Below are positions 23,940 to 38,389 of a stretch of DNA of 64,000 bases, in pieces. Position numbers and translations under genes: made by a program. This DNA is from Magicicada septendecula (taxonomy: Eukaryota; Arthropoda; Insecta; Hemiptera; Cicadidae): NCBI GenBank assembly GCA_034769895.1, contig CM068368.1:339225076-339289075 (forward strand). Direction: 5' to 3'. Position 1 is the first letter of the stretch. The number at the start of each line of letters is the position of its first letter. The notes beneath the pieces are model-generated. The model was given only the letters and a program-made list of their open reading frames with translations, was not told the origin of the DNA and ran no database searches.

Positions 23940-26340
23940 GAGCGAGTGCCCGTACACAGAAAAAATCTTTCTCACATCAGTGTTCCACAACTTAACTACA
24001 TCATCCCATTTACACGCAGACACTCTCAGCGTAGTCTCTGTAAGTATCTTGACCTACAGAGTAGCCATTTTCTTGATCGTCTGCCATCATGTATCCTGTG
24101 AATTCAGATTTATTATTAACCTTCACTTCCATATAATAATAGTATAATATAGTATAATGTATCGTATATTGTTATTGTTTTGGTTTCGTTTTTAAATGAA
24201 AAGTATACATTTAATTAATTCTGTAAATAATAAGATTTGGCTATTCGATCTCCTGTTAATTTTTTTATTCTTAGTATAATCATTTCAATGGTTCTGTGGA
24301 GTTTTTGTACACTTCTCGGAGTGTGTGTAACATATTGATAATTATGACGTGTCATTTAAGAAGGAGGTGCAGATTATAATTTGTCTTTTTAAATACGAGG
24401 GCATTTTTGTTATTCTTCACAATACTTGTAATCTTCCAAAGAGAATCCACCGGATCATATTCGATCGACGCACATACACACGCGTGCGAGCACTGCAACA
24501 CGTGAGCATACAAAAATTTCGCGCGACACAAACCGTTATGCGTTTATGTAGATTTATTCTGGCTAACCTCCGGCAGTGCCTCTGAAAGGAACGGGTCAGT
24601 CTCGTAGTTGGTCACCTTGAGCCAGAGTGGTCCAGTCGACCGATACTGTATCAAGGTCACGCATAGTGTAGTATAGTGCCAACGTGTCAGTTTCCTAATT
24701 ACGGTATACCGGTGTGAAACTGTACTTTCCCAACGCCTGTCTAATATCACATACAACTCCAACTGAGTAATTCTATATTGTGATTCCCCAGCACAATAAT
24801 ACTAATTAAAATGGCTTATTATTGTATCTGCAAACAATAGAAGAAATCGTGAGCGTCCTCTCTTTACGTGGGACCGTGAAATCTAATTTAGCCCGTAGAT
24901 AGGATAGTTTTCCACTGTTTGCTAACTTGTCTGGTTTGATTAACTAAGGAAGTATTACCTATCTTACACATGTCTCAGATCAGCTTTAAACGACATCTAT
25001 ATTTGTCTCTCTGATATGAATAGTGTTTATTTTTTCTTAATTACATGAGTCAAAACTTCTTTCCAATTATGTTTTAATAACTTCTCCGCTCCCCCCCCCA
25101 CACACACATGCTTGTGTAATAAGTGTCAGCAATATACGTAGTGTGCTTCACTTCCAGCTGTGAGTACAAATCTGGCAGCGTTTTACCATGTTTTTGTTCT
25201 TTGACTATGTATTCTCCCCCCCCCCCATAATTCAGTAAAAATGTGTACAATTTTGAATATGCTGCCGTATTTACATTTTTCCTTTCCCTTCTTTAACAGT
25301 TACATTTTCTATATTTCTCAATTTTTCTTCCTGTTTCACAAAATATCGTCATCAACACTACTTTAAATTGTGTTTCTGAGTTCACACTAGAAACTTATCT
25401 ATATATAGTCTCTAATCTTTTTTAAACTAATCTGTAATCCTCATTGTCCTTTCACGCATTAGGCCTGCGTCCTCTTGTGCTGTCTGGCTGTGGTACACAG
25501 TTCATGTTACACCATTATTGCCAGAGAGAAATCAGCCGTCAAGGAACCACTTGCGGTGGATAGGGCGTTGTGTGTGCGCGCGTGCAAAGTTTAAGTATGC
25601 CTTTGTTACTGATATAGTTTTGACATTCTAGACAAGACCGTTGTATTAGTCCCCAGAGGTAGGACAAATATAAAGCGATATATTACAATAAACGTCATTC
25701 TAGTATAGTAATTTTTTATAAACACTTGAAAAAATTTAATTTTTAATATTATAAATGGAGGATTCTTTTGTATTACTAACTACATGTTTAAAGGTATTTT
25801 TTCACAACTTAAATTTCCCACCGAAAAAGTATTTCTCTATACTAATATTGCATTGATTGCAGTAGGCTTGTTTTCTGCAATACATAAACAATTATATAAA
25901 TTATTATTGTATAAACAACCTATTGTGTTTGAGTGTTCCCGATCTGAGCATGAGCTGAAAGGCTCGAAAGCGCTAAATGGGAGTTTTTTATATAGTGGCG
26001 TGCAACAGTTTTATTCTCTGATCGTGAATAAGTAATTAATTACTGAAAAAACTCTCATAGTTGATTTCCGGTATGAAAAAGATTACGAAGGTGGACAGAT
26101 GTCCTGAAACTGCTCATTTTTCTTGTAGTCTTACATACACATGTTTTTGAAACTACATTAATTTCTGCTAGTAGTGAAACTGATAAACACTCTTCCTCAG
26201 CCGTCCCTTCTTATTTTCTCGAGTGAAATACTAAGTATGAAATAGAATTAGTTGCTAAAACTAAACTAAAACATACATTTGAGTATACCTGTATTGTGCC
26301 TGTCGGCTAAACATATTTTGTTAAATTATTTGTGTTGTCC
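23940..26340. other. No gene recognised
   Basis: AT-rich DNA with poly(C) runs near 25092 and 25217. Open frames of 60-83 codons have no recognisable domain. Confidence 0.45.
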
Positions 26341-26344
26341 TAAT

Positions 26345-26580
26345 TAACCTTCTTCTTCTTCTGCACCTCACGGAGTCGGCACTTTGCCTGTTTTGTCTTC
26401 ACAGAGTATCTCTCTACCTCACTCTCGGTCTTCCTACATCTCTTGAACCAAAGGGTCTATATCGAAAAGCAATCTTAGATAGTTGTCCATCCTCCACTCT
26501 GTCCAGATGCTGTAACCATTCCCTGAGATATGTCTGGATTTTATCATTTATGGAAAATACGTGTAGCTCTTCTCTAATAT
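26345..26580 (-). mobile_element. 3' end of a non-LTR retrotransposon with (GAA)n tail
   Basis: On the minus strand a frame reads REWLQHLDRVEDGQLSKIAF then RYRPFGSRDVGRPRVR before a stop. This is the pattern W..HL.RM...Y.P.G.R..GRPR.RW found at the C-terminus of many insect LINE reverse-transcriptase proteins. It is followed by a short untranslated stretch and AGAAGAAGAAGAAGG, a microsatellite-type tail. It is 5' truncated, and the clade is not determined. Confidence 0.65.
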
Positions 26581-26599
26581 TGCGCAAACGATTTGATCA

Positions 26600-29500
26600 T
26601 GATTCTCCTGATTCTGATTCCGATCCTCATGAATCCTGATTAAAGATCCTGTCTCTTGTCCTAATTAAAGAGATTTCAAGAATGTTTTAAATGTGGTATA
26701 TTTTTATCACGATAACTATTATTACCATGTACATAAGTTAGAAAGATAATTATGTATTGCCCAAAGTAAGAAAAGTGTAATTAATTATTCTAAACGAGAA
26801 ATTATTTCACAAATTCTAGGCATTTTTTGGTCTAGGTTCCCGAAATAAGTATGTGATTAAATCACATATTAAGTCGAATATTTTTGTTTTGTTTCTTAAG
26901 ATCTAACTTTCCTTATCGAAATTATAATCAGCTTAAAATTTTGTTTCGCAACTTTTCAATACCATTTGAAAACCGTATTTCAATAATTATGTTCTGTAGT
27001 TCCAGATATTGTATTCCAAAACTTTTTAAAGGGCTACAATTAGGCATTTAAATCTACAACTTTTTCTCTTTCGAGCTTGCCTAGTTAGTGACTTTCAACT
27101 ACAAGTAGCCTTAAAAATGGCTCCTTTCTTACCATCGAAATAGCTTCGGATAATCAAGAATGGTGAGCTGCAAATGGGAACTGCTCCGTTTGCAAGGAAG
27201 TCAATGTTTCTCTTACCACGTATTATCGTTGTGTCAATTTTAAGACTGATCTATAATCTGCATACTGACTTCAGACGAAAAGACTGCAAAGCGGAGTGCA
27301 TTTGTCGCTCTCTCTAGCACAGCACTTCTGTCATTACAACTCTGAAGATTGCCTTAGATTTCGAAGGGCTAAACGTAAAGAAGAATTATGACAACGATGT
27401 TGAATGATTATGATAGTAGGAGTACTTGATTACTGAAGCCACTGAGTTGGAGATGTAAGAAACGTCGAATAAACTACATCGATTTCGTTTTTTACCCTCC
27501 CATTATACGGCAGGTTCTCCGACAGACTGAGTCAACGAGGACGGATACTAATACTGTAGGTGCTCTTTGATATTATAACGCTGTTGGAAAGCTAACCTGA
27601 GAAATTCAGATTAGTAACCAAGCGTTATACGTCCTGGACTACTCTCCCCCCCCCCCCGTGAAAACGTTTATCTCTCTTTATACAAGAAAATATACAATTC
27701 TCAATTTTATTTTTACCGTAAGGCTACATATCCAGAGAGCGTAATAACCTTGGGGAATATAACCAGCATTCACTTCATTATATTTAAAACATGTCACTTC
27801 TTTTTGCATGTGAAACAATTAATAAATGTTGTTTTTAGAATTTTTGTATTTATTTTAAATTTTGTAGTCTTTTACTTCCGAATTTTCTGTCTCATAAGCT
27901 ATTTCAATACCTGTTTCCTTGTCCGCTTAACTATTACATTAAAACAACTATTGTGTACGAAAAAATATTATAATAAAAAAGACAGTACATTCAGCGCTAA
28001 GGTGCGTAGACAAAACCTGGACAATAATAAATTAATTGAAGAATTTTTTACCTGACAGACGTTGAAACATACAAAAAATTTCTCAGGTCCACCGGCAGGC
28101 ATGCACCGATTACTGTTTAATTAAGTGGAGTAAATTAGCGTGAATAATTTCTCACTATATAAATTTCCAACATATACTTTCGTTATTTTTTATTTATCCT
28201 GTAAAACACAGTATACAAATAATGTTTAATTAAGAACACTCAACAAATAATATTTCAGTCTATCCTAATTGAAAGTAAGAACGTGTTGAACTTAATTCAT
28301 TGTACGTTTAAATGGAGTGCGTCAGCTTCACTGCACTCAAGGGAATTAATTGGAAGATCTTTTATGTATTGTTCCCAAAACATTGTATACTGTTAAAGTA
28401 GCAAACATCAACATATTTTAATTATGATTTGATGCATTAAAATCGTGAACTGTTGTCCGTGAGTAGCCAAGTGCTTGTCTAACGTTTGGATACAGTACAG
28501 GAAGAAACGTTTTGAGCGAATAGAATAGGCCTACTCGTTATACGCTACACTGCTTGTATTATTAATTGCACTGGATATTGGTTTGTAATATAATACAAAG
28601 ATAAACAGAAACTCTCCACAATGTTTTGGGTTAACAAGTACATTTTGTTGACATTACTGGTTACACCAACCGTTTGTCCCAATTAGTCGTGTGCCATCCT
28701 GAGTACTGATGTATGCCATTATACTTTACTTTCTTCACTATATTCTACGATCTTAAAAATTATATTGTTTCGAGAATTACTGCATCTTCAGATTTCGGTG
28801 ATAAAAGACGGTTCGAGGAACAAGTTAAAGATTCTTTTAAAAGCAACTGTCAGATTTTGTTTGTAGAAATATCTTAATTTTACTGACAAGCACCTTGTAC
28901 CATGGGTATAGCCAGTTTTGGTCATTCAAACGTCCCCCCAAAATTTGCATTTAGCTAAACAAAAACCTTAAAATTATGTCATTGTAGTATTCTTTTACGG
29001 TAGATATAAATATTATTTATTATGACGAGCAAATAACTCGTATTTATAAATAAATTGTGTAGCTTCAGAAATGTCGATAGGAGATAGAAGACCATAACAT
29101 TTATCCCTCCACATTTGATCCCCCTCGCAATTACATTCTTCATACGCCCATTTTTTTGTAGTAGCTAATCAGAATTAGTATAAATAACATTACAACTTAA
29201 AACTGTAAATAAGAGTATTAGCCATTTGAATGCCTGACAATCAGCTTTTTAAATTAATTTTAAGACATATGATTGAATGGAATAGACAGAGAACTGTGAA
29301 TTGTCCAGGCGTACATTTTTAAATGTTATCTGTGTATGAAATAACCGTCGGTCGAATGCTAATATGAACATAAATAATGGGAAAGAAAACGACAGTTATG
29401 AAATTTTCTATTACCCTGGAAAAGGCAACGTTTAAGTGAACTGTCTCAGAATCAACAACTAGAGAATATATTAAAATGAAGATATATGGAAGAGGAAAGA

Positions 29501-32500
29501 AGACCGTTTATATTTGGACTGTAGTGTCACTGAAGGTGGTAATAAACGTAATGAGTAATAAGAAATAAAATTAGATTATAAATTTTATTGTATTACGGAT
29601 GATAAAATAGATGGTGCCTGGTAGAGTACATGTTACACGTTCCGTTCGTACAATTATTCAACGGTATTACTCCTGTAAGCGTAGCACTTATCATGTCATG
29701 TATTACTTGTCATCTATCAACATCTCACTCTCTGTTAACTTGTTCCCATTCGGGAAAAATAGAAATGGTGCGTTTGAAGTATCCCACTTACATAATGTGT
29801 ACAAGCTTAAACTGTATAATGTATACAAACTTCAATTATTGCACAAATAAATGTTATGACTTTATTCGGCATTAAATTCGTCACATTATTCCTATAAATA
29901 ATTTCGTGTGAACTTCGTTATGATTCAGATGCCATGAACATATGGCAGACACGACAAGACAATGGCGCAGTGATAATGTAATGCAGTTGTGTGTAAAGCC
30001 GCGCACGCGGTCAGTATCAGGTGCATTTCTAGCGAGGCAGCAGTGGGGTCGGGCCTAAGGCAGTACCAACAACACTTTCACCGCTCTCTAGATCTGGAGC
30101 AAAGCGCAAGGACTTACACTCCCCTTCACTCACACAGCCAGTATTACCACATACCTGTGTAATTATACCTCACCTCTGTACAATACAGTAAATACAAAAT
30201 ACACAAGTAATTTTGCTAACAAACGATTATAACTAGCTGTAATAGTTCAAATTTACACGTTCTATGATAATCTTTCCTTTTGGTAGTTTCCCATAGGTCT
30301 AAGTGAAAATAACGGAAAACTCAAAATACTTACAGCAAAATATGCAGGAATCCACTGGCACCAACACTGTCGACTAGACCTGCTTTATGAACTGAATGCG
30401 GCGACACTTTGTTTCCCCGTTCCTCAGATCATCAGCAGAACCGATTTTCCATTTTGGTTATGGATTTATTCTATATGGTTCATATGGAGAAATCTTCAAG
30501 CAGTATTAACGAGACGTAGAAATGCAAAATTGCCCTCTCATCAAATCTACGCAGAACTTCAGACAGAATTTCTGATTTCTCTCAAATAGTATTTGAACAA
30601 AAATAACCAACAGTTTTTGTTTTTAAGACTGCTAAATATCCATCCTCCTTTGCGTATTTCATTTGAATGCCCCAAAGATAGTGAAACTACAGTTTACGTA
30701 TAGTCAGTCATGTCAATGTAGGCCTATATATTTATTTTTCTTTACAATTGGTACAACAAATTTATAGTGCTACACCCGAATCATCCACTATAACCAACCA
30801 TTTATTGCAACTTGTGCGGGGTGATTCTCTGCATTAGCCGCTTGGTATCACCCAGATCGTTATCTGTCTATCTCTGCTAGTGACAGGCCTTCACCTGTTA
30901 TACTCTCAAAATACCCCAATACGCAGTTGAATTTTTGTTAGAGTGTACTAATGCGAAGTTCTTCAATCTCTGCTTCCCCATAGCATCCTCCCCGTGTTGG
31001 AATACTATAAATACTAGCCAGGAAGGGAGAACTTTTGCTTTAAATCCACTTTTGTTGACCAATATGCCCATTAGGTGGACCCTATTCCTTCTCAGCACTT
31101 TTCTGTTGATTAGATACGCATATTTAATACATAGTTGGTATCTTGCAGTTCATGGGCTTTGGTGCCTTAATTTATAGCTAGTTTAGCTGTGTAGTTTATG
31201 TCATTTAATCTTAATGATCATATAAAGTATTCCCTATTACGGGTTGCAGTACCTATCTTCACGTCTCATATTTACCACTGATCAAGGGCTTCATTCAGTG
31301 AAAAATGGCTAGTAATTGCCTCAAAAAAATAATTGCCAAACACATTATTCTGCTTGGTGGTACACTAGACAAAACTTTTTTTTCTATGTTTATTCGAATC
31401 TTCCATCTTTTGCGTTCCTCCTTGTCTGATCTACTGAATTCTTTAGTGCCCCGTAGCACCCAATAATGATAACATCATCAGTATTCGTGTCGTTATACTG
31501 AGTATAGCTGAGCAGCATCAGTGGGAATCAGCAAATCAATGCTCAGTAGGAGAGGTGCCAGAGAGCACGTTGTCCCTCACGTTCTTGCAGCGAATCCCAG
31601 CTTTTACATCGAATAAGTCAGAGTTGAGTACACGTTAATAACTCCTCATAGAATACGTCGGCATATCTCAAAAATCTTATTAATTGTTGAAAAATGCCTT
31701 TCTTTCGGTGTCCATATAAACCTTATTTCTTAACGTTGTTAAGAAATAAGGTTTATATAGATTGATATAAACAAATAGATTGATTGTGCTCTTAAATTTT
31801 TTAACTGAGATGTCTTTATAAACGTGTCTGCTATTGATTCTAGAAACATCAATAGAGTCATTCAATGTAATAATTTTATAATCAATATATAGGACCAACT
31901 TCTTACTATGCGCGATGGAGAACATTTTGTAGGCATCGGTGATTCATACTGTATGTTCCATTCCCAGTCGTTACAGCAGACTAAAGGCTCTCCATTTGTC
32001 TAATGTATTGGGCACTACTACACGCTTTCTCCATTTTTTTCAGATGTGTTCTTGGAGTCCGATATGTGTGTAACATTTTCTAGTTATTTTTGTTCCTTAA
32101 TTTTAAATAATAGGTTCCCATTTGTACCTATGTAAACTGGCTCCCATGCTGTAAAAAATGAAATATTCACATTTCTCACTTAATTATTGCATTACTGTAG
32201 TAGGTATTCTTTTGCCTTACCATCTTCTCCTAGATTTAAGAAGCACCTTCCTCATATGTTTCTACTTTTTTTATTAAGAGTCTCTGGTTGATGTGTTTAC
32301 TTTCTAGGTTACATCTTCTTTACATGAGATTTTTACTCAAATTACGAAGTTTGCACCTTCTACCAATTTTCTCGGAATGTGCCCTGGTGAATTTTCTTTC
32401 ATACTCTCTCCTTTACTTCAGTTTAACTACGATAAGTCCTGCTTTTACTATTATTAAAGTGCATTTTCTAAATTATTGCAAATATATTAAATAAGGAAAT

Positions 32501-34075
32501 AAAATAAGGAATTCATCTCATTTGTTGGTCTCGAATATTTTCTTCTTCTTATCCAGCTTAAGGAATTTTATATTCCATTAATAAAATATAAATTTGATAT
32601 ATTTTTAAAAATACTGTTAGATATAATTCCTATAGGTATATTTTTTAACCGCTCTACGGTAACTGTCACCGCTGACGGCGAACGTTTTAAATGTAATCTG
32701 TACTCAAGTCAAACGGAATGAAGACAACCTCACGCGTGCCAGCTATGACTGACTATAATACAATTGTGTGTAACTAACTATACAGAGCAATCACAGCTGA
32801 TTTGTCTGCGGTGACAGTTGCAAAACAACTTTCTACCATTGAAGAAGACATTTTAGAGTTATACGTACATTATACAAGTTTACATTCGATTCTATAAAAG
32901 ACGTTTTCAGTGGAAGCTAATACACTTTAGTACTAGCGAACCTGTCAGATAAATTCTTCATTAGCGATGAACGACGAAACTTTGAATCTACTCAGTAATA
33001 ATATATCTGACCTCATGAGAAAATTAAGATAAAAACGATCTAGTTATAAAACTAGTTGGTTTTCTTGAAACGTACTGAGGGCTAATGTAATGTGATCTAA
33101 TGTATCTGTCTTATGATTAGTCCTTAACATTGTCGGTCCTCATAGAAAGTTAAATTTGTTTATATAACACATTAATTGATAAAAAATTCATTATCTGGCT
33201 ATTCTGTACGATGTAACAACTTCCTAGATTCGTGTACAGGGCCACACATTAAAAAAGCAGCTTTTAAAATCGAATAATTTTATTTTTTAGTAACTTGTCG
33301 TGAAACAGTAATTAAACAGAATTTCTTTAGACGTAAGTAGATATTTCATCTGATTGGTTGTAACTGGATGTAATTAGATATCTAATTCATCTAATTGGAA
33401 GTATTCACAGTTGGTGTAATAGTTGTCTTTGCTTAAAAACCGAGAGGTTCAATGAGCATCAAAAAATTGACACGTTCTTTCTAAACTTATTAGCTAATGT
33501 AGACACATCACATAATGTAGAATTGACTGTTAATTTTGATATTACCTCAATAATAATCGTCACATCAAGTAATCGCCATCACTATTATTGATGTAAGTAG
33601 TATTTCTATACCGTAACCATATGTATTTACATAACAGTTTGTCTGTAAATTATAGGAGAAAGTTAATACATATTAAAACTCGTCTTTTTTATAGTTTACT
33701 AAGTTTTAGAAAACGTCTGCTTAACTAATCTGGACAATAACCTAAAGTGTGTTAAAGGATACTTTGTGAATCAGACTCTTACCTGATATGAACAACCTGC
33801 AGCTAGATTGAAATATCTGATAATTAAATTGAAAGCAACCTCTTCAGCGCCTTTCCAAAATTGTTTTATCCTAGAACAATTTTAGGAAATTTATAGACCT
33901 ACATAACTAGAGTCAAGACAAGTAGCAATCGGTTACAGTGTTCGGACGTAATTGTTTAGTCTGTGCATATCGGTTTTTAAATTCACTTGAGAGTGTATAG
34001 TTCTAGTTAGTTGGCATTGCCTGTGTTTGGTTTAGCGTTTTGTATTGAGTAATCCAGAATACTCAAACTTTTCAC
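26600..34075. other. No gene recognised
   Basis: About 7.5 kb of AT-rich DNA. Contents noted: a poly(C) run near 27645, a 21-bp perfect hairpin at 31714-31758, and TAGGCCTA at 28526 and 30719. Minus-strand sequence near 31400-31480 vaguely recalls a LINE reverse transcriptase, but not enough to call. Confidence 0.45.
31714..31758. repeat. Perfect 21-bp hairpin with 3-base loop
   Basis: ATATAAACCTTATTTCTTAAC (31714-31734) is followed by GTT and its exact reverse complement (31738-31758). No terminator or gene lies beside it. A snap-back duplication or small palindromic element is likely. Confidence 0.92.
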
Positions 34076-34080
34076 ATTTT

Positions 34081-34146
34081 TCTTCTTCTTCTTCTTCTTC
34101 TTCTTCTTCTTCTTCTTCTTCTTCTTCTTCTTCTTCTTCTTCTTCT
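34081..34146. repeat. (TTC)n microsatellite, probably a retroposon tail
   Basis: 22 TTC units. On the minus strand they would be a (GAA)n tail following GC-rich sequence (34147-34212, with GGTTGAGACCACGGTGGCGA), similar in arrangement to the LINE end at 26.3 kb. Confidence 0.9.
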
Positions 34147-34214
34147 ACCGCAAGGTGGAGAGGTTGAGCAAAGGTCTCGCCACCGTGGTCTCAACCATGG
34201 CCAAGGCCTTGGAC

Positions 34215-36975
34215 CTTTCAAATTACATAACTAATATCCAGGAAAGTAAATAAAGTTACCAAAAGCCAACAGCTAATTGTAACTTTTATAATGCTAGTTC
34301 TGAATTTTGCAGTATTTCATCAACACTCATTCTTACAACTATAAAAATAATTCATCAGATATTGACACATCCAGTACCACTTCACTAACTTTAGCAAGTC
34401 AGCTTCCACGTGATGCGCCAGCATCAAAATGTTTATCCAATATTCACATTCTCAGGCCTCAGTTACGTTTACAAGCTAATCAAGAAACCTTTCAAACATT
34501 AAATAATCAGAATTCTGTCGACACATATAAGCAAACGTAGTACCGAACAAAATACAGTTTGTAAACAATTAAGAATAGAAAAGTCTCAAACCAATCATGA
34601 TACGCATCAACTATAGAAAAGCTCTTCAATTTAAAACCAAAATAGATACGAAAATCTAACAGCTGTCAGACGAAGGCACGCGAACAAAGAGACAGACGAT
34701 AGAGAAACAGACAATAGAAATTGCAAATCAAAGGCCTATATACGCTACCTAATTGAATATATTTGGGAGCAAGAAACTACCAAGACGTGATATAACATCT
34801 TGCTTCACCGGTAGAAGAAAATCAGTATACTACAAGACATAGACAACTGAAAATTCAAAGTCAATTTGTGGACTTCAATGTCAATGTGAGATCTTGTGAC
34901 ATTAGATTATTATAGAGAAGTAATGATATATTCTAAAACTTATATTTAAACGACTGCGATATCTTAGATGAAATAAGCAAAAAGGAACAGAGGAACTAGG
35001 ATGTAAAACTGTAATATGGCAATAACATTGTACTTTAGGATAGATAAGTTACGCACGCGCGCGCGCGCGCACACACACACACACATCTTATACAAAATAT
35101 CAGATATAACTTCTTTTTTATTTCAGCCAACTTATTGACTAAACATATTACAGTAACATGTAACATATTAAACACTTATATAATATAAAAATGACAGTCA
35201 AAGCTCAAAGAAAGAAAACTTACGTTTTCCAGACTATTAGTATTAAACATGTACAAAAGTCATTATTCTGTAAGACTGTAATTTTTTTTAAACATGTGGT
35301 AAACACAGTAGTTTTGTGTAATTATATCCGCAACACTACAGAAGGAGGTGATTTATAAGGAGGAAATCGCCCACCCAGTTTCACCAATACAAAAACAAAC
35401 ATGTAGAGTACTCCAGGAGGAAACGAACATACTTCAGGAATTGCCTCTGTATGTTAAAAAGAAGAAACAATATAAAAGACATAATATAAACAATATAGAT
35501 ATAAACTTTTTTTAGTTATGCTGTTAGCGTTTGCGTTGGAGCAAATTCTGTGGTTTTAAGTGTCATTTGACTTAAGAATTTAAAATACAGTTGCGTCTCA
35601 AAGTTATATCTATGTTACTATTTAACAATTTGTAAATAAAAATCAATAAAAAACTGTCTATAACTAGCAAGTAATTCGACGAAAAAGTAAAATTTAACGT
35701 CAAATTCCAGCAGAAGGAAGATATTTAGGGTTGTACCTAAATAAAAAACTAACATGGCAGTAGCATGTTAAAACAAACCACCAGTAGCTAATCTAAAACT
35801 ACGATAAACGTCCTGTATCTTTAGTTCATACATCCAAATTTTCCATATTGTGTAAGTGCTTAATAAATCCCATCTGGGCAATCGTATAGTAATGCAATTA
35901 CGATTACTAGGGTATTGTAGCTGGACGAAGGTTTGGGATTCCAACATTATTCACGTTTCCATAAATTCGCTTTTGGCACGTAAAACCTCAGACGCCGGTT
36001 GTTGACTGTTTGAAAACATGTGTTGTTACAACACATCACAGATATCAATTATGAGCCTGATGTAGCCGAGAATAACGTAGCTTTAAATCGACATTTTAGA
36101 AAATTATTGTCGCCAAGTTCAAAAAATGGCGAAGCTTAATGCCCCTGTCGTAAGTAAAAAATAGTCATTAATATAATCGTGTCGAATCTTTACAGTCTGT
36201 CTACCCTTACGAGCTTAAATGTCCCCAGCCGTGTGATCATCTTTCCAGGTTCTGTGTTCTTGTGTCGTGAGAAGTAGAGACGCCGTGCTGTAACCACACG
36301 CTCATGAAATCCAGTAGCATTGATGTCGACTTATAACTGATAATTATATTGTTTATATACTGATAATTATAACGTCTTATATTATTTTTGTTTAGAAGTA
36401 TTTTTTTGGTCAGTTTAATTTTTTTAATTATTGATGTATTAGAATATACTGACGTGATAGATAATCTCCGGTAGTATATACTCCGATCCTAACAATTACG
36501 ATATGAAGAGCTCCATAATACAACTGGTCATCTTCTTTAGCTGTGCATTTGTCATCAAACATGCCATTTAGGTAACCTGTCACGAGAATTTCTAGCAATT
36601 CAAACTGATTCTGTGATTGACTACACAAGCATGAAGCTTAGGACTATCCTTAAAAACATGCAACTGTTCAAAAATAATTAATTTTCTGTGTAGTATTTAT
36701 CGAGCGCCGTGGCGTTAGGCAAAGAGACAGACACGACAGCGTTTGTGAATGTTTATTTCGGAACCGATTGGTGCTTTAATATATGTTCAGTAACAGAATT
36801 CATGACCAATGTAACCTTGTTACAGTTACACTTAAATAATTTGCATAGCTTGAATTGAGAAATCTGGGTAAATATTTCGAAAATTTCGCCTAGTAGTTAG
36901 GCAGTTCGTTAAACAGTGGTAAATTTTATTACAAAATTTAGTCTTTATTTCCTTACCTTCTTCCATACCCATCCA
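34215..36975. other. No gene recognised
   Basis: AT-rich sequence with a (CG)n(CA)n run near 35054-35085. Open frames of 66-77 codons lack any domain. Confidence 0.45.
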
Positions 36976-36979
36976 AGTT

Positions 36980-38384
36980 CGTGGATGCCTAAAGTTAGTT
37001 ACTCCAAAAGGAATAATCAATGAAATCAGTAAAATAAGCCGGAAAGACACCAGGAATCGACCTTAATACTGCCAGAATGTTGAAAGAATTGCTAAAAACC
37101 GGACTCAATAAGCTCATGCATATATTCAACACCATTTTACGCCTTACGCCTAAATCACTAACAATTGCTCAAATTATATTGATACCGAAATCAGGGAAAA
37201 ATGTCACGGATTTCATTTTATCGTCCAGTCATTCTTGCAATAATTGCAGAATTTCTTGAAAAACTTATATACAAAAGAATTACTAAGGAGCTAACAAACC
37301 AAAACTGGATATTGGATCCCTGATCATCAGTTCGGCTTCCGACATGTTCATTCAACAATATGACAGCACTACTGTATAACCAGCATAATTAGTAAAGCAT
37401 GAGAAAACAAACAGTATTGCACAGCCGCATTCCTGGGTATCAGCCAGGCATTTAATAAAGTATGGCACTCAGGACTATTATACAAGATCAGAAGAATCCT
37501 TCCTTCAACATAATTTACTTTATTAACGGATTGAGAATCCCTTAAACAGCTGAAATCGTACCTACACAAACGTGAATTCGAAACCAAAGTTTACGGAGAA
37601 ACCTCTACATACAATCAGGAGTACCTCAAGGGTGTATTCTTGGCACTCTTCTATATGTCCTGTACACTTTCGATATACCAGCCACCAGAGGAACAACAAT
37701 CGGTATATTTGCTGACGACACAGCCATCTTTTCAACTAATGAAGATCTTACAGTTGCCTCAATCAATCTTCAAGAGCACCTCAATCTCAATGGAAAATGG
37801 AGAAAGAGCTACGAAAATGGAAAAATCAAGGCCACCGAATTCAAGTCGTCACACATTACACGCACATTACGCATTACGCAGAGGCAACTGTCCCAGTCCC
37901 ACAGTTCATCTTAACCATGTCGAAGTACCGCAATAGTCAGTAGTCAAATACCTAAGCCTTCATTTAGACTCTAAACTGACCTGGAAACACCACGCAAAAC
38001 AGAAAAGAAAACAACTAGATTCGAGATTTAAGGAAATTAACTGGCTGATAGCCAGAAAATCTTATCTATCTATAGACAAAAAATTGCTTCTCTATAAAGC
38101 TGTCCTTAAAACACATATGGACCAAAGGAATAGAGCATCGGTCCAACAAATGTAACATAGCAATCAGGTAGCGATACCAGTCAACTATCCTACGAGCTAT
38201 TGTGGATGCCCCGTGATGTGTATCCAACCACATTTTGTACACAGACTTCCATATTCCATAGTCCGTGATGTCATTCACTAGACACCATACAAGACTTTAC
38301 GACCATCGTAACCCGCTGATAATGACACTTCTACAGACGGGAATCAACAGAAGATTAAGAAGACTTTGGTCATCCGACCTTTAA
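36980..38384 (+). pseudogene. Jockey-type LINE reverse transcriptase, 5' truncated and decayed
   Basis: Pieces of one reverse transcriptase occur in order across several frameshifts: TPKGIINEISKI, GKTPGIDLNTARMLKELL, IAQIILIPKSGKN, PDHQFGFRHVHSTI, then GIFADDTAIFSTNED with the catalytic FADD at 37708-37719, INLQEHLNLNGKW, and near the end RRLRRLWSSDL with a stop at 38382-38384. The order and spacing match jockey-family ORF2 from the finger region to the C-terminus. The endonuclease and ORF1 are absent, as expected for 5' truncation. Several stops and frameshifts make it dead. Confidence 0.88.
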
Positions 38385-38389
38385 GAACC

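Noticed and set aside
28906..29155. Possible MITE with CCATGGGTATAGCC and GGGCGTATGAAG ends
   Set aside because: End similarity is weak and no matching flanking duplication could be found.
30411..30445. CTGATGATCTGAGG...GGAAAC on the minus strand as a hammerhead
   Set aside because: No stem II forms between the core and GAAAC, and no stem I or cleavage triplet is visible.
31400..31480. Minus-strand TDDVIIIG-like string as a LINE reverse transcriptase
   Set aside because: Only a few residues fit and neighbouring conserved blocks are absent.
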